From Actinomyces graevenitzii C83 (GTDB taxonomy: Bacteria > Actinomycetota > Actinomycetes > Actinomycetales > Actinomycetaceae): a stretch of 64,000 bases of DNA. This document shows, in pieces, positions 16,288 to 24,650 of this stretch. The position numbers were made by a program, and so were the translations under genes. The stretch lies in NCBI RefSeq assembly GCF_000239695.1, contig NZ_JH470338.1, positions 1,696,410-1,760,409 of the forward strand, in the 5' to 3' direction. Within the stretch, counting starts at the first letter, position 1. The number at the start of each line of letters is the position of its first letter. The notes beneath the pieces are model-generated. The model was not told the origin of the DNA and did no database searches. It saw only the letters and a program-made list of their open reading frames with translations.

Positions 16288-17517
16288 ATGAAACACCAAG
16301 ACACCGCTCATCGTCGCCTTGCCCTGGTTGCTACACCATTAGCTTTGCTATTTGCACTTGGGGCCTGCGGCTCAGACACCAAGCCTGCTGCGGAAAGTTC
16401 CGCTAAACCCACCACGGTAGCCACGGCTAGTGCAAAATCTGCTGCTAGCTCCAGCGCCAGCGCAACGGCTGCTGTGCCCGGCCTCAAGGCCGGTGAAATC
16501 CCGGCCGTACCGGTTTTCTCTATTCCCACCATTGGCGTATTCGCGCAAAACTCGGATAAAGCCCTAATTGAAAGCACCAAACAGCTAAGCACTGTTCCTG
16601 GTATTAGCGTCAGCCCCGCCAAGTGCGATGGCAATGGCGTGGTTTCCGGCAGCACTATCCTTAGCGGCTCTGGTGCAGGCGTAACCAGCAGCGACAGTGG
16701 CTCCGTAATTAACAGTGGCGCCGGCGCCGGCGTCATCACTGAAGGCCCAGTTAGCATCGTTTACGGCGGCGAGGGCTCAGGCACCTACACCAACTCTGAA
16801 ACCGGCGAAAACATCACCATTTCCTCCGATGGTTCAGGCACCTACAAGAGCAAGACCCTAAGTATCAACGTTTCTGCAGACGGCTCGGGTACCTACGACA
16901 ACTCTGAAACCGGCGTTAAGATCAACATTTCCTCCACCGGTTCGGGCACCTACGAGGACACCAAAAACAACATTAAGTACAACAACAACGGTGACGGCGG
17001 CGGAACCTACACCTCTGCCACGCTGAACATCATTAACAAGGGTGATGGCACTGCCCTAGTAAACGGGAAAAGCGTCAAGGCCGAAAAGCTACCCCCGGTA
17101 GCCAAGGTAGGTAAATTCCCCAAGGTTGAAAGCCTCAAGCCCGTCAAGAGCTGCGGCACGGTAATCACCCTGCAAGACGGCGTGCTGTTTGACTTCGGTA
17201 AATATGATCTGCGCCCCGAAGCTAAAGCCACTTTGGCTAAGCTGGCCACTGTGCTTAACCAGGCTAAGGTGCCCGCCGCACAGATCAATGGTCACACCGA
17301 CTCCATTGGTGACGACGCCTTCAACCAGGACCTGAGCGAAAAGCGCGCCTCCGCCGTCGCCACCCAGCTCAAAGCCGACGGCGTCAGCGCCAACCTGGAA
17401 ACCCACGGTTACGGCAAAACCCAGCCGGTAGCTGACAACACCAACGCTGACGGCTCCGACAACCCAGCTGGGCGTCAAGCCAACCGCCGCGTAGAGATCT
17501 ACATTCCGGCGTTCTAA
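16288..17517 (+). CDS. OmpA-domain lipoprotein with glycine-rich beta repeats
   Basis: 409 residues. A signal peptide with lipobox LGAC (Cys at about 27) predicts a lipid-anchored surface protein. A Ser/Ala-rich linker is followed by a repeat region in which GSGTY-type motifs recur at residues about 163, 182, 199, 218 and 237 (17-19 residue period), likely forming a beta-solenoid. The C-terminal OmpA-like domain (about 300-409) shows the peptidoglycan-binding pattern NGHTDSIGDDAFNQDLSEKR and RQANRRVEI. Family knowledge: OmpA-like domains bind diaminopimelate in peptidoglycan. No partner gene is adjacent; tRNA-Arg lies upstream. Direct GGGTTAAC repeats at 16251 and 16278 flank the start region. 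Confidence 0.88.
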   Translation: MKHQDTAHRRLALVATPLALLFALGACGSDTKPAAESSAKPTTVATASAKSAASSSASATAAVPGLKAGEIPAVPVFSIPTIGVFAQNSDKALIESTKQLSTVPGISVSPAKCDGNGVVSGSTILSGSGAGVTSSDSGSVINSGAGAGVITEGPVSIVYGGEGSGTYTNSETGENITISSDGSGTYKSKTLSINVSADGSGTYDNSETGVKINISSTGSGTYEDTKNNIKYNNNGDGGGTYTSATLNIINKGDGTALVNGKSVKAEKLPPVAKVGKFPKVESLKPVKSCGTVITLQDGVLFDFGKYDLRPEAKATLAKLATVLNQAKVPAAQINGHTDSIGDDAFNQDLSEKRASAVATQLKADGVSANLETHGYGKTQPVADNTNADGSDNPAGRQANRRVEIYIPAF

Positions 17518-17673
17518 AGCCCAAGCGGCTAGTAACCAGGGAGGTACCTGCGGGTATCTCCCTGCTGCTTTCTAGGGACTTTATGGGGACTTGTACCCGC
17601 CAAGAACGAAAAAATTAGCGCCAACGCCCCCAGTGTGAAAAGATGGACACCAATAGATTTTGGAGGGTAGGCC

Positions 17674-18105
17674 ATGAGTGCACAGCCGCAGGTCAACCAG
17701 GAGCGAGTGAAGACCTGGCTGGAAAATGCGGGCCTGGAATACACCGTCGACAGTGCGGGAATTATTTCAGTTAACTTTGCCGTGTGTACCGTAGTGATCG
17801 GGTTACAACACGACAATTTCATCTGGGTGCGTGCGGTTTGGAAAGCTAACTTAACCTGCACCGACGCCGCGCTGCTGCAAACCTATGTAAACGAACTAAA
17901 CGCCAAGCGTTTCATGCCGCAGCTGGGCATTTACGGGCGCAACACCGACACCCCGGTGCTGCGGGCGGCAGTGGCCGGAATCATCATGGAAGGCATGAGT
18001 GACGCCCAGCTGGATGAATTCATGGACTTGGCAATTGCCGCCACAGAAGGTGCTTTGCGTGAATTAAGTACGGAGCATCCAGAGCTGATGGGGGAGAGTG
18101 AATAA
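17674..18105 (+). CDS. YbjN-domain protein (first copy)
   Basis: 143 residues. The pattern VKTWLENAGLEY...FAVCTVVIG...FIWVRAVWKANL...YVNELNAKRFMPQLGI with a helical C-terminus fits the YbjN family, which has the fold of type III secretion chaperones. GGAGG lies 9 bases before the ATG. It is the first gene of a four-gene operon, and its TAA overlaps the start of the second YbjN gene (TAATG). Family knowledge: YbjN members are implicated in stress responses, but the biochemical role is unproven. Placement with a Hsp90-like protein suggests a co-chaperone or adaptor role (inference). Confidence 0.82.
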   Translation: MSAQPQVNQERVKTWLENAGLEYTVDSAGIISVNFAVCTVVIGLQHDNFIWVRAVWKANLTCTDAALLQTYVNELNAKRFMPQLGIYGRNTDTPVLRAAVAGIIMEGMSDAQLDEFMDLAIAATEGALRELSTEHPELMGESE

Positions 18106-18575
18106 TGGCTTGGTGGCAACATCCTGAAGACCAAGACACCCCGCCGGTAACGGTGGAGCGCATCACCGAATGGTATGAGCAGCAAGGCTACAAATACGGC
18201 ATAGACGGCGACGGCGAACGCCAGTATGTGGTTAGCGGTTTCGGTGGCTTTGGCGTGATTATGGAGATCACCCGCGCCGGACTGCTGCGCGTGCACGGCC
18301 TGTACGACGTCGACATGAGCGTTAGCGAAGAAAACCGCTCACGCCTAGACTCCGTGTGCTGCTACTACAACGAAAACGCCCTGTTTCCCACCCTTTACAG
18401 CGAAGCTGACGATACCGGGCTACAAATACGCTCAGACTTTGTAATTCCCGTAGGGCGTGGTGCCAACGGCAAGCAGCTCAGCAGCTACATCTACACCATG
18501 CTCGACGCTACCCTAGACGCCCTGCGCACAGCCCGCCTCGACCTAGGGTTGGAACCCAACCAGGAAGCTGACTGA
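18105..18575 (+). CDS. YbjN-domain protein (second copy)
   Basis: 156 residues, distantly similar to the preceding gene product: ITEWYEQQGYKYGID...VSGFGGFGVIMEITRAGLLRVHGL...CCYYNENALFPTLY. The two probably form a heterodimer, as type III chaperone-fold proteins dimerise (inference). It overlaps its neighbours at both ends by one base (TAATG, TGATG), so the four products are likely made in fixed ratio. The role is unknown beyond this context. Confidence 0.78.
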   Translation: MAWWQHPEDQDTPPVTVERITEWYEQQGYKYGIDGDGERQYVVSGFGGFGVIMEITRAGLLRVHGLYDVDMSVSEENRSRLDSVCCYYNENALFPTLYSEADDTGLQIRSDFVIPVGRGANGKQLSSYIYTMLDATLDALRTARLDLGLEPNQEAD

Positions 18576-20359
18576 TGTCCACATTCCAAGTAGACCTACG
18601 CGGCATGGTAGATCTGCTCTCGCGCAACCTCTACTCCGGTCCGCGCGTGTATGTGCGCGAACTACTGCAAAACTGCGTGGATGCTATCTCTGCGCGCCGC
18701 GAACTAGACCCGCAGGCCCCCGCCCGCATCTCTTTCACCATTGAAGGCAACACCCTCACCTGCGCCGACACCGGCATTGGCTTAACCGAGCAGGAGGCGG
18801 GCACGCTCCTATCCACCATTGGTGCCTCCTCTAAACGCGACGAGCTGGGCCTGGCCCGCTCAGACTTTTTGGGCCAATTCGGTATCGGGCTGCTGTCCTG
18901 CTTTATGGTCAGCCCTGAAATTGATGTGCGCTCACGCTCAGCTAAAGACCCCAACGCTCCCACCGTGCACTGGCAGGGACACACTGACGGTACCTACAGC
19001 GTAGACGTGCTCGACGCCGTCGACCCGGGAGTACTGCGCCAAAGCGGCACCGTAATCACCCTGCACGCCCTGCCCGGCGAAGTGTGGATGGAGCCAGACA
19101 CAGTGCGCTCGCTGATTGACGAGTTTGGCTCACTACTGCCGGTAGAGATTGAAGTACGCTCCCAAGGACGCACCACCCACCACGGCAATGCCAAAGCCCC
19201 CTGGGAACTGCCGCGTGAGCAGCAGGTGCGCTGGTGCCGCGAAAACCTAGGCTTTAACCCCTCTGAGATTCTCGAAATTGAGATTCCCGGCTCGGGGCTG
19301 CACGGACTGGTGGCTATTAACCCTGATGGGGTAAGCGCCAACGACTCGCGCCACACCGTCTACGTCAAGCGGATGCTGGTCTCGCGCTCTGCCCAGGGGC
19401 TGGCCCCCAAGTGGGCTTACTTTGCGCGGGTGGTGGCCGACGCCGATTACCTGCGGCTAACTGCATCACGTGAGCAGCTAGCCGACGACGACCTACTACA
19501 CGACACCGCCAATGCGGTAGGCACTGGCATTCGCACCTGGCTAGAGCGCCTAGCTAAGCACGCCCCGGGGACGTTTAACGAGTTCGTGGCCAGCCACGCG
19601 GTAGGCCTACGCTCAGTGGCCCTAACTGACGACTACATGCTGGACCTAGTGTCTAAGTACGTGCCCTACCAGACCACGCTAGGCCCGCGCACACTGGTGG
19701 AACTAGCCGAAATGGACAAACCGGTGCGCTACACCCGCAGCGTGGATCAGTACCGGGCGCTGGCGGATGTGGCCGCCAGCCAAGAACTGGTGCTGGTAAA
19801 CGCTGGCTACGCCTATGAGGACGAGGTGCTGGGCGCCTTTATGCGCAACCAGACAGTGTCTGGTAAGAGCGTGAATATCTCCCTGGTAGACCCCGGTGAC
19901 CTGCTAGATGCCTTCCAAAACGCCTCGCCGGCAGAAGAAGCTGAAGCTTTAGACCTGATGCTGGTAGCTGCCCGCGCTATCAACCCGGCAGACTGCGAAG
20001 TAGTGCTACGTCGCTTCGAGCCAGCCACCATGCCAGCCCTGTACCTGCCAGACCCGGATCTGGCAGAACGCCAGGTAGCTAAAACTGCGCGCGAAAACGC
20101 TGACAGCATCTGGCAAGAACTACTGGGCGTAACTGACCCATTTGCTAATTCACGCCCTCCGCGACTAGTGCTTAACCGCGCCAACTCTCTAGTGGCGCGC
20201 CTAGTGGCGGTAGGCTCCAATGAGAAAATCGCTAGCCAAGTACTGCGCGGCCTATATGTGCAATGCCTGCTAGCTGGGCGCCAACCGCTAGGACCCAAAG
20301 AACGTGCCTGGGCGGCGCAAGCCCTGGGGGCTTTGCTAGATATGGCGTTGCAGGGTTAA
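18575..20359 (+). CDS. Hsp90-family (HtpG-like) protein
   Basis: 594 residues. The N-terminal GHKL ATPase has all signature boxes: ELLQNCVDAISARR (catalytic Glu and Mg-binding Asn), ADTGIGLT, an STIGASSKRD lid segment and GQFGIGLLSCF. A middle domain with VYVKRMLVS and LTASREQLADD segments follows, where LTASRE corresponds to the conserved middle-domain Arg loop of Hsp90. The C-terminal dimerisation region is divergent and shorter than in canonical HtpG (about 630 residues). Translationally coupled to the preceding YbjN gene and followed 30 bases later by a large TPR protein. It is probably a specialised chaperone with dedicated partners rather than the housekeeping HtpG. Confidence 0.88.
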   Translation: MSTFQVDLRGMVDLLSRNLYSGPRVYVRELLQNCVDAISARRELDPQAPARISFTIEGNTLTCADTGIGLTEQEAGTLLSTIGASSKRDELGLARSDFLGQFGIGLLSCFMVSPEIDVRSRSAKDPNAPTVHWQGHTDGTYSVDVLDAVDPGVLRQSGTVITLHALPGEVWMEPDTVRSLIDEFGSLLPVEIEVRSQGRTTHHGNAKAPWELPREQQVRWCRENLGFNPSEILEIEIPGSGLHGLVAINPDGVSANDSRHTVYVKRMLVSRSAQGLAPKWAYFARVVADADYLRLTASREQLADDDLLHDTANAVGTGIRTWLERLAKHAPGTFNEFVASHAVGLRSVALTDDYMLDLVSKYVPYQTTLGPRTLVELAEMDKPVRYTRSVDQYRALADVAASQELVLVNAGYAYEDEVLGAFMRNQTVSGKSVNISLVDPGDLLDAFQNASPAEEAEALDLMLVAARAINPADCEVVLRRFEPATMPALYLPDPDLAERQVAKTARENADSIWQELLGVTDPFANSRPPRLVLNRANSLVARLVAVGSNEKIASQVLRGLYVQCLLAGRQPLGPKERAWAAQALGALLDMALQG

Positions 20360-20388
20360 CGCCAACTAGCGGGCCGGGAAGGAACATC

Positions 20389-23300
20389 ATGACCACTGCC
20401 GACGACGTTCGTCAGCAACTTGACTATGTCTACGCCCTGGCTTACGGCCGGGCACGCATCACTGCGGCAGCTGAGGCCGCCAGTGCCTCACTGGGCATTG
20501 ATGACACTGCCCTGCAGCTAGAAGCCCACCAGCTACTAGTTGAGGCCTATGTGCAAGGTAGTGAACGCTGGAAAGCTATGGCGCCTTTCTCCTGGTGCCT
20601 GGCGCTGTACAAAAACCACCCCGAATATTTCAATGAGGAGCGCTTGGATACGCTGCGTTGGCAGTACAAGTGGATCATTGAAATGGTGTGTAAAAACCCC
20701 GATATTAAACGCTCTCAGATTGAGTCTCTATTTAAGCAATTTAGCGACTTCTACCATGAGCAGGGGCTTAGCTCCCACACGGTGTACGGCATCGGGGTGT
20801 GGATGTACCAGAGCCTAGGTGAACTAGATCTGGCCTATGAGCAGCTAACCGCCTGGCGCGCCACCCCCACCGACGAGTTTTCTGACTGCCCCGCCTGCGA
20901 CCTGCAAATTCAGGTGGACTACGCCACCGCCGTCGAAGACTGGCAGCTAGCCCTGAGCGCCACCATCCCAGTGCTAGGCGGCACCCTCGGGTGCGCTGAC
21001 CAGCCTCAAGCCACCCAGGCCCGGGCCCTGCTACCCATGCTCTACACTAACCGGCCCAAGGACGCCTGGGATGCACACCTACGCTCCTACCGGGTATCGC
21101 GCCGCGACCCCGGCAACGCCGTCAAACTAGGTTTGCACCTGCAATACCTGGCCCTATCAGGGCACCTCGCCCGCGGCCTGCGAGCCCTGCGCGAAACCCT
21201 GCCCCTAATCAAGGCAGTAGACAGTGCCTACGCCCTGTGGGAGCTACTAGTTGGCGCAGCTTTGGTAGCCCGCGAATCAGTGGCAGCCGGGCAAGGGCAG
21301 GGGCTAGTTAGTATCGACGTCGACACCAAAAACATGTGGTGCCCGGGAATGGAAATTACCTCCCAAACCACCATGGCGCAGCTATACGAAGGCCTCACCC
21401 AGTGGGCCTACGACCTGGCCGCAAAATTCGACGCCCGCAACCAAAACAGCTTCTTCACTGACACCACCCGCACTCGCCTAGAGCGCGAAACCTTCAAAAA
21501 CCTAGGCGATGCCGACGACAGTTTCGCCTCCCTGGGCGTAGACCTGCTAGAGATCGGTGAAGAACTGCCTGACGGCGTCGCCCTTGGTGAAAAAGGCGGA
21601 CTGGAAACCATTGAGGCCCCCGCACGCCCCAACCAAAAACTCAGCCCCCTCAAAGATGACGAACTAGCCCCCTACCCGGCAGTAGACCTGCGTCGCCCTA
21701 AGCCGGTGGCTGACGTCAACCAGGCCATGGAGCGCTACATCGCCCAGTTCTTTGATATCGGCACTGACCTGGAATTTGAATACCTGATGGACCAGCTAAT
21801 CACCCCTGGTTACGCTGAAGCCATTGAAGCTATGGACATTGATCCAGTAGCTAAATACGTGTCTCTAGCCGGCATTCACACTGCCCTGCTAGACCCCCAA
21901 GGAGCCATTACTTGGCGGGCGCGGGCGCGTGAAGCAGTACTAGAGCGGCTAAACACCCAGGAAGCCAGTCGCGGCCTGCTAGCCAAGCTCAAAAACAAGC
22001 GCGCCGGCCGGGTAGCTTTTGACGAAGCCTACCTGGTGGCATTTGAAATCTCCGACATTGACTCTGAGCTGAGCCTAGAGCAGATGAGCGGGGATGAAGA
22101 CTCAAATGTCGACAAGCGCACCAAACGCCAACAGAAGCTAGAAAGCCTCTACCTGCTTACTGCCGATATGGTTGAGCGAGGCTGTGAAGAGCGCGAGCGT
22201 CAAAAGGACTTTGACAGTTTCCTGTTTTCCATTGCCGGCAGTCTAATTGGCACATCCCTGCAGCTAGAAGACAAAGACCTAGCCGCGAAGTGCCTAGAGC
22301 TACGACGCACCATTGCCCAGCGCCCACTGAACCTGGCTACTGACCGGGGTAGCTCGGTTATGCAGATCAAAGACATTTTGGATATTGATCTGGCTGAATA
22401 TCAGCGCGCCATCGGTAAGGTATATGACGCCTGCGCTCTAGCCGATGAGCTAATGCGCCGCTATGACCCCTGCCCGCCGCGCATTGTGCTAAACGCTCGC
22501 CTGGTGATTGCCCGGGCTAGTGTGACCATGGGTGAATACCAAGAAGCTGTGCGCCAGTGCCGCGAAATGGTTAACGTGTGCCTAACCCTGGGGCAGATGG
22601 ACCGGGCGTTAACCTCCCTGCTGTTCCTGGCTCAGGCGCTAGGTCAAGATGGGCGCTACCTAGAGAGCGCTGAAATCATTGAATCTGGCCTAAACCTGCT
22701 GGACTCGCGTGACCTGCCGGCTATCCGACACCACTTTGTGCGTACCCTAGCCCAGGTACAAATGGCCATGGGTGAGCTGGGGGAGGCCGCCGACAACTTC
22801 GAAAAAACCGCCGAATTTGAGGCTGCCCAAGGCAACACCAAAGCCTGGGAGAGCGCTTTGGAGTATGCGGCCAGCTGCTGCGAAGAAAACGACGAGTTTA
22901 CGCGCGCCTTTGGGATTTTGATGCGCCTGGCTGATGGCTATGAGCTAAAAACCCCTGACGAGTGCATTGACTGTGAACGCACCTTACGCCGCGCCGCCGG
23001 CGACCTGGTGCAAAACCCCACCCTGCCCCAGCGCCGCGCCAACTTTGACCGGGCCGCTGAGCTGATGGAGCGCGCCCGCAAACTAGCCCAGGCCCAGCCG
23101 GCCAGCCCGCGTTACCTGCCCGAATACGAAATGGGCTCGTGGCATTACGACTTCGCGGTGATCTGCTGGAACTGCGAAGAAATTAGCCAGTGTCTAGAAC
23201 ACGCCCAGGCCTCCTATGAGAGCTTTATGAGCGACGAGGATCTGTACCAGGCCCCGCGCGCCATGGCCATGGTAGTGCGCTGCCACATAGCGCTAGGTCA

Positions 23301-23433
23301 GGTAGAGCAGGCTCGCGCCGCTATCGCCAAGATCCGCGCCATGCTGGACAGTCCCAAATATCGAGACCACCCGGCGCTAGAGTTCTGCGACGAACAAAGC
23401 GACCGGCTAGACAGTGAGTTTGGCCCAGAATAA
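20389..23433 (+). CDS. Large TPR-like helical repeat protein, Hsp90 operon partner
   Basis: 1014 residues, entirely helical, with TPR-like pairs throughout, clearest at about 700-1010 (ALADELMRRYD, AVRQCREMVNVCLTLGQMDRALTSLLFLAQALGQ, AADNFEKTAEFEAAQGN). The start is ATG at 20389, behind GGGAAGGAA; an earlier in-frame start would overlap the Hsp90 gene by about 100 bases without a ribosome site. No catalytic domain was recognised. Eukaryotic Hsp90 works with TPR co-chaperones, so this bacterial pairing is notable, but direct contact is inference. A strong terminator follows, making this the last gene of the operon. Confidence 0.85.
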   Translation: MTTADDVRQQLDYVYALAYGRARITAAAEAASASLGIDDTALQLEAHQLLVEAYVQGSERWKAMAPFSWCLALYKNHPEYFNEERLDTLRWQYKWIIEMVCKNPDIKRSQIESLFKQFSDFYHEQGLSSHTVYGIGVWMYQSLGELDLAYEQLTAWRATPTDEFSDCPACDLQIQVDYATAVEDWQLALSATIPVLGGTLGCADQPQATQARALLPMLYTNRPKDAWDAHLRSYRVSRRDPGNAVKLGLHLQYLALSGHLARGLRALRETLPLIKAVDSAYALWELLVGAALVARESVAAGQGQGLVSIDVDTKNMWCPGMEITSQTTMAQLYEGLTQWAYDLAAKFDARNQNSFFTDTTRTRLERETFKNLGDADDSFASLGVDLLEIGEELPDGVALGEKGGLETIEAPARPNQKLSPLKDDELAPYPAVDLRRPKPVADVNQAMERYIAQFFDIGTDLEFEYLMDQLITPGYAEAIEAMDIDPVAKYVSLAGIHTALLDPQGAITWRARAREAVLERLNTQEASRGLLAKLKNKRAGRVAFDEAYLVAFEISDIDSELSLEQMSGDEDSNVDKRTKRQQKLESLYLLTADMVERGCEERERQKDFDSFLFSIAGSLIGTSLQLEDKDLAAKCLELRRTIAQRPLNLATDRGSSVMQIKDILDIDLAEYQRAIGKVYDACALADELMRRYDPCPPRIVLNARLVIARASVTMGEYQEAVRQCREMVNVCLTLGQMDRALTSLLFLAQALGQDGRYLESAEIIESGLNLLDSRDLPAIRHHFVRTLAQVQMAMGELGEAADNFEKTAEFEAAQGNTKAWESALEYAASCCEENDEFTRAFGILMRLADGYELKTPDECIDCERTLRRAAGDLVQNPTLPQRRANFDRAAELMERARKLAQAQPASPRYLPEYEMGSWHYDFAVICWNCEEISQCLEHAQASYESFMSDEDLYQAPRAMAMVVRCHIALGQVEQARAAIAKIRAMLDSPKYRDHPALEFCDEQSDRLDSEFGPE

Positions 23434-23453
23434 AGCGGTTTTTGAAACTTATT

Positions 23454-23490
23454 TGCGCCTCGTCGGCAACCCCGGCGGGGCGCATTTTTA
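23454..23490 (+). terminator. Terminator of the Hsp90 operon
   Basis: A 13-base stem TGCGCCTCGTCGG / CCGGCGGGGCGCA (two G-U pairs) around a 5-base loop, followed by TTTTTA. Confidence 0.92.
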
Positions 23491-23616
23491 CCGGTAAATC
23501 ACCGGGTTTAATCTGTGAATAGCGGCACTAAAAGCGATAGATGGGTTGTCAGCACGTTTTAGCACAGGCTAACGTTATTCACAGTTCAACAACTTAGTCA
23601 GCTTTTAATGACTAAC

Positions 23617-23726
23617 CACTTAAAGGAGACGGTCTAGTGACCCAGGTTTGCGGGATGTGTATGTGCTGTTGCCGTTGATGGCCACAGTCAATTTTCCAAC
23701 CCTAAAACCTTTAAGTGAGGTGCCAA
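23617..23726 (+). promoter_or_regulatory. Candidate cysteine-responsive attenuator
   Basis: Two long-range pairings bracket the Cys-rich leader peptide. CACTTAAAGG (23617-23626, overlapping the leader's ribosome site) is the exact complement of CCTTTAAGTG (23708-23717, abutting the importer gene's GAGG site). AGGTTT-GC-GGG (23644-23654, inside the leader coding region) pairs with CCC-TA-AAACCT (23700-23710). The two helices compete for 23708-23710. A ribosome held at the Cys codons (23649-23672) would break the second helix, while one that finishes or never starts allows sequestration of the importer start. The pairings are seen; the mechanism is inferred from polycysteine leader peptides known in mycobacteria. 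Confidence 0.65.
23637..23678 (+). CDS. Cysteine-rich leader peptide (13 residues)
   Basis: GTG start at 23637, preceded by AAAGGAG (23622-23628) at 8 bases. The peptide reads MTQVCGMCMCCCR then TGA: five Cys in 13 residues, with three in a row (TGC TGT TGC). It ends 48 bases before the start of the ABC importer operon. Short polycysteine upstream reading frames in mycobacteria act as cysteine sensors through ribosome stalling. Here the strong ribosome site and the surrounding complementary segments support a true leader rather than a chance frame. Confidence 0.72.
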   Translation: MTQVCGMCMCCCR

Positions 23727-24650
23727 GTGCACACAGAAGAAGCCGTCCGACCACAACGTCAATTTGGCGCCAGCTATGTCTGGAGCGGACTTAAACGTGA
23801 CAAATGGGGCCTATTTGGCGGGCTGATCGTCGTCGTCGCCACGCTAGTAACCCTGACGGCCACCTGGATCACCAAAGCCCTAGGCATTTCCGCCACCGAA
23901 TACCACCTACAGCTGCTGGATGATTCTGGCGTGCCTAAAGGGTTCATGGGCGGTGTCAGCCTGGCCCACCCGCTAGGAGTTGAGCCCCAAACCGGGCGCG
24001 ACCTGCTAGCCATTGTGGTGGAAGGGACGCGCACCTCCTACACCATTGGCCTGGGCGCCACCATTGTTTCCGTACTGATCGCCATTATCTTGGGAGTTAG
24101 CGCCGGTTACCTGGGTGGCTGGTGGGATGGGCTCATCTCACGCCTAACCGACGTCACCATGGGCTTTCCGCACCTGGTGTTCATGATTGCGGTTTCCGCC
24201 CTGATCCCCTCCAATGTGCCGCGCGTACCCGTAATGATCGCCATCATCGGCATCCTGGGCTGGACCTCCACCGCCCGCGTACTGCGCTCACACGCCCTGA
24301 GCCTGCGTAACCGCACCTTCGTGCAAGCAGCCCGGGCCATGGGTTCCAGCAACTGGCGCATCCTTAGCCGCGAGATCATGCCCAACCTGGTCTCCACCCT
24401 GATTGTTTTCACCACCATTTCTATCCCCGGCAAGATTGGTGCGGAGGCTGCCCTGTCCTTCCTGGGGGTAGGGGTTAGTCCGCCGACGCCGTCATGGGGA
24501 CGCACTATCGGCTCGGCAGTGGCCTGGGTAAACACTGACCCCTGGTATCTGCTATGGCCGGGCGCCGCCCTGTTCCTGGTAACGCTGGGTTTCAACATGT
24601 TTGGTGACGCGCTACGCGACGCACTGGACCCCAAGACGGGAGAGCAGTGA
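23727..24650 (+). CDS. Peptide-type ABC transporter permease, DppC-like
   Basis: About 307 residues with six membrane segments. The EAA loop is RAMGSSNWRILSREIMPN, and the C-terminus EAALSFLGVGVSPPTPSWG is diagnostic of DppC/OppC permeases. GTG at 23727 is chosen because GAGG at 23717-23720 is correctly spaced; the in-frame GTG at 23715 has none. It is the first structural gene of the operon and overlaps the next permease by one base. Family knowledge: with the DppB-like subunit it forms the membrane channel of an oligopeptide, dipeptide, nickel or glutathione importer. Confidence 0.92.
   Translation: MHTEEAVRPQRQFGASYVWSGLKRDKWGLFGGLIVVVATLVTLTATWITKALGISATEYHLQLLDDSGVPKGFMGGVSLAHPLGVEPQTGRDLLAIVVEGTRTSYTIGLGATIVSVLIAIILGVSAGYLGGWWDGLISRLTDVTMGFPHLVFMIAVSALIPSNVPRVPVMIAIIGILGWTSTARVLRSHALSLRNRTFVQAARAMGSSNWRILSREIMPNLVSTLIVFTTISIPGKIGAEAALSFLGVGVSPPTPSWGRTIGSAVAWVNTDPWYLLWPGAALFLVTLGFNMFGDALRDALDPKTGEQ

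Noticed and set aside
20263..20388. Longer N-terminus for the TPR protein
   Set aside because: The extension overlaps the Hsp90 gene, has a Pro/Gly/Arg composition unlike the protein, and the ATG at 20389 has a good ribosome site.
24647..24649. GTG as start of the DppB-like gene
   Set aside because: The ATG three bases later gives the one-base TGATG overlap seen repeatedly in this window and suits the GGGAGAG site equally well.
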